Of a stretch of DNA of 64,000 nucleotides, positions 46,871 through 55,953 are shown one piece after another. This DNA is from Bacteroidetes bacterium GWE2_42_24 (GTDB lineage Bacteria > Bacteroidota > Bacteroidia > Bacteroidales > TTA-H9). The translations under genes were made by a program, and so were the position numbers. The stretch is from NCBI GenBank assembly GCA_001768515.1, contig MEOA01000002.1, positions 53,875 through 117,874 on the forward strand, written 5' to 3'. The notes beneath the pieces were generated by a model. It did no database searches, was not told the DNA's origin, and worked only from the letters and a program-made list of their open reading frames with translations. Numbering within the stretch: the first letter of the stretch is position 1; each line of letters opens with the position of its first letter.

Positions 46871-48102
46871 TGCCTGCCAGGATATTTAAGTTCAACACCA
46901 AGGATCGCGTATAGTCGACCCGAAGCCAAAACAAACCTCAACAGATCAAAACCTGCGGCATGTGTCTCGATTCTTCGGGTCAGATGGATGAGCGTTTCGT
47001 CATAAGAATCGTTCACCCGTCTGATGGTTGTATTGCTGTCGGCAGCGATTCCTGTCACCTGCCAGAGCACACCCGTAACAATCGCGGGCCAAAGACCTTC
47101 AGCCGTTGCCATGCCGATCGACTGACTAATTGACGAATCAGCATTCTGGTTGGTGCATGTCTGGTAAAAATAGCGGGTGTTGTTTTCCGGGATTTCTGCC
47201 CCGTTAAATTTTGTATTGAAGTCACACCAATGTCCGTTAACCGAAGTGTAGCCAAAATCCTCCTGATCTGAATACAACACCGTATCCATGCCACGAGCCA
47301 TGTACCCGGTCCTGAAAATATGCTGCGAACGGTCGATTACATTTTCAAGATGATAAAGGGAGCAAGATACCTTCATCAAGGTATCATACCGAATCTCTGC
47401 CAATGAAACCGTCTTCGATATTGTTTCTTCAGCAGCACTTTTATTATCTCCGGAGTTTATGCCCCTATTTTGATTCGACTTCATTGTTGCAGACTCAATT
47501 GCTTCATCCGGCGCCTGCCATCCAGATACAGCCGGTTGTTGGATGTAAAGAATGGTCTCACCTCCTGACGTGCGAAAATATTGTAATACCTGAGGAAGCC
47601 TGGCTGCACAGTATGAAGCATCAACTGTATACATCTCCTCATATTTTGATTTGGTTTTATCAGTTGATTCCTTTTGCGATTCAAAATCGTCTGCCACCAT
47701 CCTGACATTACTTTTTCGCTTCAAAGCAGAGAGAATCAATGCCCTGAGATAGGCCTGCCTGTAACCAGTAACAGAATCCAATCCGGGATCAGATACGCCG
47801 ACCATGCAAGGTTCAGATAGTTCAGAAAACGGGGTAAAAAAAACCTGAGGAAGGATTGATCTGACAAACGGGGGGATCGTATGACAAATTGTTGCTGCCC
47901 CTCTGCTATCGGTCTCATGGTAGAAATCATCCATGAGCCTCACTGATGAAGGTGATTGCTGTGCAGAAGCCACTGGAACAGCAAAGAAAAAACACAATCC
48001 TGACAAACAAATCAGCCACCTGGAGCTAAGAGCTAATCTGCCCCGGCCGATATAGCCCGGAAGATTCCTTTTGTTTATTCTATTTATTACCAGAAGTGAC
48101 AT
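46867..48102 (-). CDS. Uncharacterised exported protein
   Basis: A 411-residue protein with an N-terminal hydrophobic signal (LICLSGLCFFFAVPVASAQQ, residues about 31-50, after a basic n-region). No domain is recognised. It carries several cysteines (ATICHTIPPF, EPCMVGVS, SYCAARL) and an Asp/Asn-rich middle. Translationally coupled: its last codons overlap the next gene's ATG by 4 bp (ATGA). By position it should work with the transglutaminase-like protein. Confidence 0.6.
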   Translation of the reverse strand: MSLLVINRINKRNLPGYIGRGRLALSSRWLICLSGLCFFFAVPVASAQQSPSSVRLMDDFYHETDSRGAATICHTIPPFVRSILPQVFFTPFSELSEPCMVGVSDPGLDSVTGYRQAYLRALILSALKRKSNVRMVADDFESQKESTDKTKSKYEEMYTVDASYCAARLPQVLQYFRTSGGETILYIQQPAVSGWQAPDEAIESATMKSNQNRGINSGDNKSAAEETISKTVSLAEIRYDTLMKVSCSLYHLENVIDRSQHIFRTGYMARGMDTVLYSDQEDFGYTSVNGHWCDFNTKFNGAEIPENNTRYFYQTCTNQNADSSISQSIGMATAEGLWPAIVTGVLWQVTGIAADSNTTIRRVNDSYDETLIHLTRRIETHAAGFDLLRFVLASGRLYAILGVELKYPGRQ

Positions 48103-48159
48103 GACTTAAAAAAAGACAGGACTATATAGTGAACAATCGACAAACTCTGCCAGAACGGG

Positions 48160-48199
48160 AGAGCCACCATTGCCCATAGTCCGGACAATGGGGCTCTCT
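48160..48199 (-). terminator. Hairpin after LPP20-like gene
   Basis: Arms GAGAGCC(A)CCATTG and CAATGGGGCTCTC (one bulge) enclosing a 13-nt loop, 25 bp past the LPP20-like stop on the minus strand. No strong U tract, so it may be an attenuator or partial terminator between the two halves of the cluster. Confidence 0.55.
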
Positions 48200-48223
48200 T
48201 CCGCTGGTTTTTTAAAATATAGG

Positions 48224-48811
48224 TTAGTTGTTTCCAACCTTGCTCATTTCGTCTTCGAAGGTCTTTTTAAATTTCTCGTAATCATAGTCAACCTTCAGCA
48301 TCTCGTCTTTCGACAAGCGGTTGTTTAGTGAACCAAGAAGTTCAGGTCCTCCCAGTTCAACACAGACATAGGTCTTAAAATTACCATCTTTGGTCTTGGT
48401 CATCTTTTCACAAGTAGTACGTGTTCCTGCCAGTTTCTGGTTGATGACTTCACGTGTCAGACCTTCAAAACGTTTTTCGAGGTCTTCTGTGTTTTGGTGT
48501 TCTGTTGATTTTACATAGTTATCGATCACACCCTTGACCATAGTCTCGATTTGAGCAGCAAGGCCGGCGCGGGCTTCGGTAAGGGCTTTTTTCTTTGAAG
48601 TCATTTGATCCATACTGGCACCAATGGCAGAGAAACGAAGAGCAGTAGCATCGCTTTGGAATTCAGGACCATTACAGAACATCACCACTTCAACTTCATC
48701 GGGAGGAGCAGGAGCCTGGGCTACTGGCTTGGAGCTTCCACACGACACAAGGGCAGTAGCCAGACCGGCTACCAAAATCATTGAAAAGAATTGTTTAGTA
48801 ACATTTTTCAT
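48224..48811 (-). CDS. LPP20-like lipoprotein
   Basis: A 195-residue lipoprotein: lipobox LVSCGSS at Cys24, then a domain with the LPP20/FlgP-type pattern (ALTEARAGLAAQIETMVKGVIDNYVKST, then TCEKMTKTKDGNFKTYVCVELGG). LPP20 proteins are outer-membrane-associated and in Vibrio FlgP helps the flagellar basal disk; no flagellum is indicated here. Followed by an upstream gene with the same N-terminal domain type, suggesting a complex. Confidence 0.75.
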   Translation of the reverse strand: MKNVTKQFFSMILVAGLATALVSCGSSKPVAQAPAPPDEVEVVMFCNGPEFQSDATALRFSAIGASMDQMTSKKKALTEARAGLAAQIETMVKGVIDNYVKSTEHQNTEDLEKRFEGLTREVINQKLAGTRTTCEKMTKTKDGNFKTYVCVELGGPELLGSLNNRLSKDEMLKVDYDYEKFKKTFEDEMSKVGNN

Positions 48812-48905
48812 ACTTGAATGAATTTTAGGGTTTAACGTAGAATGAGTAAAATTAAAATTATTATAGTGAAATAGGTTAGTAATATGGATGACCTTCTGAG
48901 GATAA

Positions 48906-50444
48906 CTATTTTATGGTTCCGGAAGGGAAGGTACTTATGGTTAAACGCCGCTCTGCTTTGAGCACCTGATCAGAGGCCCGCTTAAAGCCACGGGTCTTCG
49001 CAACAATGGCACCCACACCATCAGAAATAATCTGGTAACCCTCCTGCTCTACTGTATTTAAAGGTTCAAAAGGTTTTGTCAACGCGTTGACTTGCATATT
49101 CTCAATACCAAAGGGTTCTGAGCAGATAAATGTCTCGGGTAATTCTACAACGCGGTTCGCCTGATCAGCGCTGATAAAGTAATCGTCGAAGAGCAGTGTT
49201 CTGGTCCCATCAGCCAGGTAATATACGAAACGCAGGTAGCACGACCTGTTAACTCTGACATAAATCTTCATCTCTTCATTCTCCTGAAAAAGTAAATTTT
49301 CGTCCCCTTTATTGGTCCATACTTCAAGATGTAATCCTCCACCGACCAACTCATCTTTGGCAAACGATTTATTCCTTTCCCCGGCTTCCTCAAAATTCTC
49401 AGGCAACCATTTTATTCCATTTGATGTGAGCCATCTGGCAGGAAGAACCGATTCAGCGCTGGCAACAACTTCATTGGTACTGATTTTTCTGAGGGTATAA
49501 ATAATACGAAGGTATTCTCCCTCTTTCCAATAAGTTCCGGTAAGTATGCCATTGTAGTCACCCGAGGCAGCATTCACTGCCTGACTGGTACGTATCCCCT
49601 TTGAAGCAATTCTGGCCTGAACCAGATTCATAACCCTCACCGAGAAAGCGCTGCTCATCTTCGTCTCCTGATAGGTGGGAGCAAACACTTTCACCACCAA
49701 ATCAGCACTCCCTGCCTGCGATGAAACAGATTCGGCAATCAGGAAGCAGGCTTCATCCAGATTGGAAGCATTACTACCCAGTATCTCCCTGATACCCTTT
49801 CTTGTGGATGCCTCAAGTCTCGTAAGGTCAGCATTATCGGCCTGACGTTGTAATCCGAGAATAATACTCTGGAATTCCTCCATCTCACGCAATTTTGGAA
49901 GACACTCGAAATAGGCGGTCAACGCCTCATTTTTCTTCCCTGCCAATTTAAGCTCATCGGCTTCCTTCAGCCTGCTCTCTGTTTCCAGTTGTTTGTTCTC
50001 AAGCTTTACGCGATAGTGCCTCAGTAATTCTCCCCGGTCAATAATTGCAATGGCATGGATTTCATCATTTCTGGTATCATGCCAGGTCTCAGTCTTCAAG
50101 CCAACCAACTCTGCTTTTGATAATGAGGAGGTATTCTGACTCAGCGACTGATTGTAGCTTTGTGATGACTCTGATGTCGAAAGGGTTGTAATACTCGCTA
50201 CCGACACAACAATTGATTCGATGATTTCTGAACGCGCGTAATTGAGCAATACCTGAAACTGTTGCTGAAGGGGTTCCTTTTTATTGTAATGATCACTGTA
50301 ATAACCAACCAGATACTGCGATTCAGGATATTCAACCCTACGCTGGTCAAATTCTATCCAGGATGGTTTCTGCGCAAAGAGACTTCCTGAAAAAAAGTTG
50401 AAAAATGCGATGAAGATTATGGCTGTACAAATTTGCTGACGCAT
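48906..50444 (-). CDS. FlgT-like exported protein (LPP20 / FlgO / DUF4384)
   Basis: A 512-residue exported protein. Signal peptide (about 1-24), an LPP20/FlgT-N-like domain (about 25-140: ARSEIIESIVVSVASIT, with AIAIIDRGELLRHY), a helical linker (145-210), a FlgO/TolB-like middle (about 235-340: YNGILTGTYWKEGEYLRIIYTL) and a C-terminal DUF4384 beta domain (about 375-490: LLFQENEEMKIYVRVNRSCYLRF, with GTRTLLFDDYF). This layout mirrors FlgT-like envelope proteins. It is 94 bp upstream of the LPP20-like gene and probably forms a unit with it. Role unknown. Confidence 0.7.
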   Translation of the reverse strand: MRQQICTAIIFIAFFNFFSGSLFAQKPSWIEFDQRRVEYPESQYLVGYYSDHYNKKEPLQQQFQVLLNYARSEIIESIVVSVASITTLSTSESSQSYNQSLSQNTSSLSKAELVGLKTETWHDTRNDEIHAIAIIDRGELLRHYRVKLENKQLETESRLKEADELKLAGKKNEALTAYFECLPKLREMEEFQSIILGLQRQADNADLTRLEASTRKGIREILGSNASNLDEACFLIAESVSSQAGSADLVVKVFAPTYQETKMSSAFSVRVMNLVQARIASKGIRTSQAVNAASGDYNGILTGTYWKEGEYLRIIYTLRKISTNEVVASAESVLPARWLTSNGIKWLPENFEEAGERNKSFAKDELVGGGLHLEVWTNKGDENLLFQENEEMKIYVRVNRSCYLRFVYYLADGTRTLLFDDYFISADQANRVVELPETFICSEPFGIENMQVNALTKPFEPLNTVEQEGYQIISDGVGAIVAKTRGFKRASDQVLKAERRLTISTFPSGTIK

Positions 50445-50582
50445 AATTGAGATCCTTTTGATTAAGACATTTGGTATTGATCAGGTAATTAATCAGGTAA
50501 ATATACAAAAGTTATCTGTTTGACCTTCAAAATATACTCAAAATCACAGATGACTTAAGCTATTCTGAACCAAACGGCCCTG

Positions 50583-52250
50583 TTATTCATTATTTATTGT
50601 CTCCTTATACATGTGCAGGGCACCCAGATTATCTTTATCACCTTTTGAAAGATAATATATAACCATTGACCCTCTGGCACCAGGGACTACCCCAACCATT
50701 TCCGGCTTCCTTCCATCGTCATTCACACCAATCTCAAAGATCGGTATTTTTCTGACTTTCTTCTCCTCCCCTTTTGTAATGTTGATAATTGCAAAGTGTT
50801 TTGGACTGGCATTGGCACAGTTGGCAATAAGCACAGCCTGTTCGCTCCCTTCAGGACGTATGCAGAAAGCATAATCCATGAACCCGAATTCATTGATCAT
50901 CCGTGCCAGTTTCAACCCACCTACATACATATAAGGATCGTAAATGAAAATCTTCGTGTATTCCTTTTCAATCTTAGTTACTTCTTCAAGTTGCCCTTCA
51001 GCATCAAAATGAAAAATCAGAAAGTCCTGTGCAGAAATGGTTACCGGGGCTTCTTTTTCGGTGGGCTCTCCAAGGTACCTTCCCGATGACCTGGCAGCAA
51101 GGCATGTCGCCTGATTGGCGCTCTCGGCTATGGCTTCATAATCTCCACCCAACATGGCCAGACCACTCGTAAGGAGCTTTCTGCCTACCGAGGTGGCAAA
51201 TGTCTCGGCTATGACTTGATAGCCTCCATCATCTGTTAGTGAGATGTTATGAAAATAGACCTTATTCTTCCCCGTTAATTTCAGCTTTGTCTTTGCCAGC
51301 TGTTTCTGGATACCTTTTTCCCACGATAGCAGATTATAGGTCAGAACGTCTCCTGAAGCCGATAGCTTTTTAAAGAAGACACCATCCGAATTGTCAGATT
51401 TAATTCTTTCACCTTCATAATACTCACCTGCTATCACTATATTTCCTTCCTTGTCAGCAATCAACTGGTTTGGAATAGCAAGGTAATCCTTGTCATACAA
51501 GGGGGAGGTGAACAACAAATCACCATTGCCTTCATCATAGCAAACTAAATCAGGCTTTACCCTGACATTACGTGAATAGCTTACTGCTTCAGATTCTCGC
51601 TGAATCACGATCAATTGTCCCGGAAGACTGATGGCAGCATCGGCAATCAGGTACCCATGTTCGGGGTATTTACGCTGATCCCAGATTGTCTTAATATCTG
51701 ATGAAAGTTTAAGAATTTGATAACCGGTCGATTTACCATCTGACACTTGCGCCAAAAGGTAGTACCCTCCATCAGAAGTACACGGTAACAAATCAACCCC
51801 GGTAAATTCATGAGAATATGTAAAGCTTTTGCTACCAATAACTTCACCATTAGTGGAAATACTGAACAAACTGAAGGAACCTGCATTTTCATATACAATA
51901 AAAGCGAGTGCTGTACCATTGTACACGGCAGAACCAACTTTCCCGTCGGCAGCAACATGAAGAGCTACTTCATGGGTGGGCTGAAGGTCAGGGTCGAACA
52001 AAAGAACTTTAATGCCTTTATCAGATTTGTAAAAAACAAAGTGCCCGATACATTCACCCGATTCAGGGTCAATGATGCTGCGCAGTCCGCGAAGACCCTC
52101 CTTATAAATGCCTTCTACTACTGTTTCCTGAGGCGCATTGCCTTCAGTCAGGACTGCGCCATCAGTATCTCTGAGTTTTCCTCCCAAATCCTGACAAAAA
52201 CCCGTAACTGCAAATAGTAAAAGGGAGACTGTATAAAACGCTTTTCTCAT
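50583..52250 (-). CDS. Exported propeller-like protein
   Basis: A 555-residue protein with a signal peptide (1-19, TGFCQ). The rest is beta-rich with repeated strand-turn units (LIADKEGNIVIAGEYY, ISLTDDGGYQVIAETF), suggestive of a beta-propeller. It may belong to the uncharacterised Bacteroidota DUF6770-like group; I am not certain. It lies between the caspase (49 bp upstream) and the FlgT-like gene (138 bp downstream) on the same strand. Confidence 0.6.
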   Translation of the reverse strand: MRKAFYTVSLLLFAVTGFCQDLGGKLRDTDGAVLTEGNAPQETVVEGIYKEGLRGLRSIIDPESGECIGHFVFYKSDKGIKVLLFDPDLQPTHEVALHVAADGKVGSAVYNGTALAFIVYENAGSFSLFSISTNGEVIGSKSFTYSHEFTGVDLLPCTSDGGYYLLAQVSDGKSTGYQILKLSSDIKTIWDQRKYPEHGYLIADAAISLPGQLIVIQRESEAVSYSRNVRVKPDLVCYDEGNGDLLFTSPLYDKDYLAIPNQLIADKEGNIVIAGEYYEGERIKSDNSDGVFFKKLSASGDVLTYNLLSWEKGIQKQLAKTKLKLTGKNKVYFHNISLTDDGGYQVIAETFATSVGRKLLTSGLAMLGGDYEAIAESANQATCLAARSSGRYLGEPTEKEAPVTISAQDFLIFHFDAEGQLEEVTKIEKEYTKIFIYDPYMYVGGLKLARMINEFGFMDYAFCIRPEGSEQAVLIANCANASPKHFAIINITKGEEKKVRKIPIFEIGVNDDGRKPEMVGVVPGARGSMVIYYLSKGDKDNLGALHMYKETINNE

Positions 52251-52299
52251 AACTATGTTTGATTATATCATTGACCTCAAGTGGTATAAATTTTGCAAA

Positions 52300-55200
52300 T
52301 CAAAATAAATTGAAATTAAATTCCAGGTTTTCGGTCCTTGAAGTTGGATTCTGCTTTCCATTTGTCCATTTCTGCACCTGCCGTGAGGTGTAATTCTTTA
52401 ATTCCCCAACCGAAATGTGTCCATCCTTATTCTGGTCGGCATTCCCGCTTTCAATCCCCTCGATGATGCTATATGTAAACACACCGTTATTCCATTGAGC
52501 TGATTCCAGCGCATACTCCGCTCCCCCGGCTGAACTGATGACTGTAGCACCTGTACCCCGCCGCAAATCGGCAAACATCTCTTTCATCACTTCGAAAGAA
52601 CTCCCGATGCCAAGTGAATAGGTCCCTGCTGTTTTAAACCCGCGTGACTTGACTTTCGGTTGCCCTTTCCCTCCGGTTTCACTTGCCGGAGTAACCCCGG
52701 CAAGCATCACGCCATCGTCTTTGTCCACTTCCCCGCTGTGGCAGGCATCGATCAGCAAAACCTTCTTCCGCGACTTTATCCTGTCCATTACCATCTCAAG
52801 CTCTTCGTAAGGCAAACCCCGTTTTGCCGGGTTGTTAAAGTCTGTATCAAATGTTGCCAGATAATAATTCAGATCCTTGTCAAGCAGACCGTGACTGGCC
52901 ATAAAAACAATCACAAAGTCATCTTCTGTTGATCCAGAAAGAAAGTCACGCGCAGCGATGATATTCTCCTTTGTAGCTTTCTCGTTACTGATGGTCATAG
53001 TTTCTACCGACGAAAAAGAGTCCTTATGACGATTAAAAAGTGACACCATATCGGCTGCATCTTTCGCGGCATAATCAAGATTATGCTGCTTGTTACTGAA
53101 ATGTGAAACGCCAATGGTAAGCAAGAAGAGACGGTGCTTTATTCCCTCTTCGCTTTTGTAATACACAAACTTTGTCGACTTCAGCGACTCCCCTCCTTTG
53201 TCATTAAGCACTGATACCTGTATTTTATTCAACCCGTCACTTAATCTCACCGAAAGGTTCATCCTGACATTCTGCGAAGCTTTTCCGCTCAGATCTATTC
53301 CATTCATTCCAAATACGGGCACATCATTAACCCACATATTTAAGCGGCTCAGGTTGTTGCGGTCATCAGTACCGCTTATGTCAAGTTCAATTTCTTTTTT
53401 CAGCGAATTGTAGGGGATGGCAGCTTCATTTTCGATTGACATAGTCGGAATGTGAAAATCGCCGCTTAACTGTTCTTCGGTGAAACCCATCTTTCTGAGA
53501 CGCTTGCGATAGGCTTCCTGATAAACCCCCAACAGCTTGCCATTGGCTCGCGGAAGCCCGGCAATAGCTTTATCGGGCCGGTTTAAGCGCAGATCAAACT
53601 GTTCAAACAGGTATACTTTATCGTCGAGAAGAAAATGAAGATTTTTAATGCCGTCACGTGTACAGGTATAGTAGTTCTCAGGCGTAAACATTACATGGTC
53701 GTTGCCATCTCTGAAAGTCATTACTGACAAACGCGGTTCGCTACTACCCAAATTTCTGAAACTCAGGATACCATCAGAAGATGAAGTAAGCACCACCCCA
53801 TCCTTTTCAAGAAAAAAGGCAGATGTAACCGGTAGACTATGAAAACTAACAGTTTGTTTTGCCAACTGCGTTGCTACATCCCACACGATGGCTGTATGAT
53901 CGGCCGAAGAGCTGATAAGCTTCGCCCCATCTGATGAAAATGCACATTGTAGAACAGGCTTTTGATGACCACTAAAAACCATGGGCCTCATCGTTTTTGA
54001 CTTATAAATGTCGAAATTCGCAGTTTCCCACAACAGCAATTCACTGGTTGCTGTATTGACATTTACTTTATCACCCCCCGCTGTTACAACTTTCGTCCCA
54101 TCGGGCGAAACGGCAAGCGCATTGATGGGCTGAGTCACATCCACCGAATTCAGGAGATAACCATCACTTGTATTCCATATCTTCAACGATTTATCCGTGC
54201 TTCCGGTGTATAACAGACTCCCGTCAGGACTGAATGCCATGGCAGGAACACTATTCCTGTGACCTTTCAATTGAACCCGCTTCAACGTATCGGTCAGGTT
54301 AAACACGATAACCGAATTATCTTTAGCTGATATGGCTGCCAGTTTCCCGATGCCATCAGTGGTGACTGACAGCAGGTAAGAGGTATGGATACGGTGACGC
54401 CTCACCTTTTTAAACTTTACATTGTAAATAACAAGATCGCGCGAGGCTTCGGGAACAGCCATCAATTCCCGCCGCGATTCACTCCAACAGATAGCAGCAG
54501 CTTTAAAAAGCGGGGTTTCATCTTCGGATCTGAAAATACCGGTAATCTTGCCATCACGCATGTCCATCTGAACAACAGCACCTTCATCGGTCAGGAAAAA
54601 AACCACATTTCCCTTCTCCCCAACGACAAGGCTTTTCACTCCATCAATCGGAGCCTTGTTAAACATAGGCACCTGTATAAGTGCATCAGCATTCCACAGC
54701 TTTACTTCACGATCTTTACCAATAGAAACGATGTATTGATTACCGGGGAGGTACAAGGCCCTGGCTGCCTGGCCAACATGTGCGTTTTTAATAAATCCTG
54801 TGGTTGTTCCGCTTACCGGATCGTATAACAGGATATCCCGCCCACGGCAAATAACCATCTTTGTCTGATCATCCGATAAACTAAAACTACTCGAATTGCC
54901 GGGAAGTGTTCTGACTACATCCCCGGTGGCAAATCCCCACACATCCATTCGGTTGCCACCTGTGTAAATCAACGCTGAAGCTTCTTCAAATTCAACCTGA
55001 TTGATGTCAACTGCTGTCTTTTTAAAAGTGGTTTCACGTTTACCTTTTGGAAGCTCCCATACCGAGATATTTCCGGTTCCCTCGTTTGTTAGTCGCTTCC
55101 CGACAGTAATAACAAAATCGTCTTTGGGACCAAAGCAGGCTGACCTGATAAATTCCTTTGATGAAAGTGACAATTCAGAGATCATTGCATCATTGCGCCA

Positions 55201-55695
55201 GTCGATCACCACTACCCTGCTCACGAATCCATCCTCCTCTATCACAACCAACAGGCGTGTATCGTCATGGCTAAAACGAAGATCGGCTACCTCGCCGGTT
55301 ATGTTACTCAAAGAAGCCATTTCTGCCCCATTGGCCAGACTAAACACTTTTAACCCTTTCTCTTTCTTATTGCTGCCACAAGCTACCACAGTGCCATCAT
55401 GACTGATGGCCAGCCGCTTTACGGGTTGGGCAAAAGCACTTATCGTCCGTACTTCCTTCCCTGTTCTGATATCCCATATCTTCAGTGTGCAGTCGTCACT
55501 GCCCGTAACAAGCAGGTTGCCATCAGCAGTGTACGCCATATCGTTCACCGACCCAGTATGACCACGTTGAATAATAAGTTGAGGTAACTGACCATACACC
55601 GGCATCACTGAAAGCATCATGAGACCACACATCCATAATAAGCTAAAAAACAGATTGTGCAGCTTTTTAATATTTTGAAGAGAAAAGCGAAACAT
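52300..55695 (-). CDS. Exported WD40-caspase protein with EF-hand loop
   Basis: A 1131-residue exported protein. Signal peptide ending YGQ (about 1-36); WD40 repeats over residues 40-680, probably two propellers (GHTGSVNDMAYTADG, GHRNSVPAMAFSPDG, GHQKPVLQCAFSSDG); an Ig-like stretch (about 760-840); and a C14 caspase-like peptidase (about 850-1075) with catalytic His935 (FMASHGLL) and Cys985 (LIDACHSGE). Near the end D1087-QNKDGHISVGE1098 fits a calcium-binding EF-hand loop. The dyad is intact, so an Arg/Lys-directed metacaspase-like activity is likely. First gene of the minus-strand cluster, with a -7 element upstream. Confidence 0.9.
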   Translation of the reverse strand: MFRFSLQNIKKLHNLFFSLLWMCGLMMLSVMPVYGQLPQLIIQRGHTGSVNDMAYTADGNLLVTGSDDCTLKIWDIRTGKEVRTISAFAQPVKRLAISHDGTVVACGSNKKEKGLKVFSLANGAEMASLSNITGEVADLRFSHDDTRLLVVIEEDGFVSRVVVIDWRNDAMISELSLSSKEFIRSACFGPKDDFVITVGKRLTNEGTGNISVWELPKGKRETTFKKTAVDINQVEFEEASALIYTGGNRMDVWGFATGDVVRTLPGNSSSFSLSDDQTKMVICRGRDILLYDPVSGTTTGFIKNAHVGQAARALYLPGNQYIVSIGKDREVKLWNADALIQVPMFNKAPIDGVKSLVVGEKGNVVFFLTDEGAVVQMDMRDGKITGIFRSEDETPLFKAAAICWSESRRELMAVPEASRDLVIYNVKFKKVRRHRIHTSYLLSVTTDGIGKLAAISAKDNSVIVFNLTDTLKRVQLKGHRNSVPAMAFSPDGSLLYTGSTDKSLKIWNTSDGYLLNSVDVTQPINALAVSPDGTKVVTAGGDKVNVNTATSELLLWETANFDIYKSKTMRPMVFSGHQKPVLQCAFSSDGAKLISSSADHTAIVWDVATQLAKQTVSFHSLPVTSAFFLEKDGVVLTSSSDGILSFRNLGSSEPRLSVMTFRDGNDHVMFTPENYYTCTRDGIKNLHFLLDDKVYLFEQFDLRLNRPDKAIAGLPRANGKLLGVYQEAYRKRLRKMGFTEEQLSGDFHIPTMSIENEAAIPYNSLKKEIELDISGTDDRNNLSRLNMWVNDVPVFGMNGIDLSGKASQNVRMNLSVRLSDGLNKIQVSVLNDKGGESLKSTKFVYYKSEEGIKHRLFLLTIGVSHFSNKQHNLDYAAKDAADMVSLFNRHKDSFSSVETMTISNEKATKENIIAARDFLSGSTEDDFVIVFMASHGLLDKDLNYYLATFDTDFNNPAKRGLPYEELEMVMDRIKSRKKVLLIDACHSGEVDKDDGVMLAGVTPASETGGKGQPKVKSRGFKTAGTYSLGIGSSFEVMKEMFADLRRGTGATVISSAGGAEYALESAQWNNGVFTYSIIEGIESGNADQNKDGHISVGELKNYTSRQVQKWTNGKQNPTSRTENLEFNFNLF

Positions 55696-55741
55696 ACCTA
55701 CTGGAAGTTTGACTGGTAATTAAGATCTTCTGTTTCAAACT

Positions 55742-55749
55742 CAAAGATA
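55742..55749 (-). promoter_or_regulatory. -7 element of the WD40-caspase gene
   Basis: Reads TATCTTTG on the minus strand, 47 bp before the ATG; no good -33. Likely the main promoter of the caspase cluster. Confidence 0.5.
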
Positions 55750-55953
55750 GAGACTTTTTTTTGATTGAACCATTCATTAAACAGATGAGCCACCAAAAAC
55801 TTCAAGTCTTCAAATTCATTTGCGAAGGCTCACTACAAACAGTCTATTTCACTAATTACCAACAGACAAACAATTTTTCTGACTAAACGCAAAAATCAGT
55901 CTGCATAAAAGACCTAAAAAAAAGAAAAAAATCAATTATCCAGGGGCTTCTGC

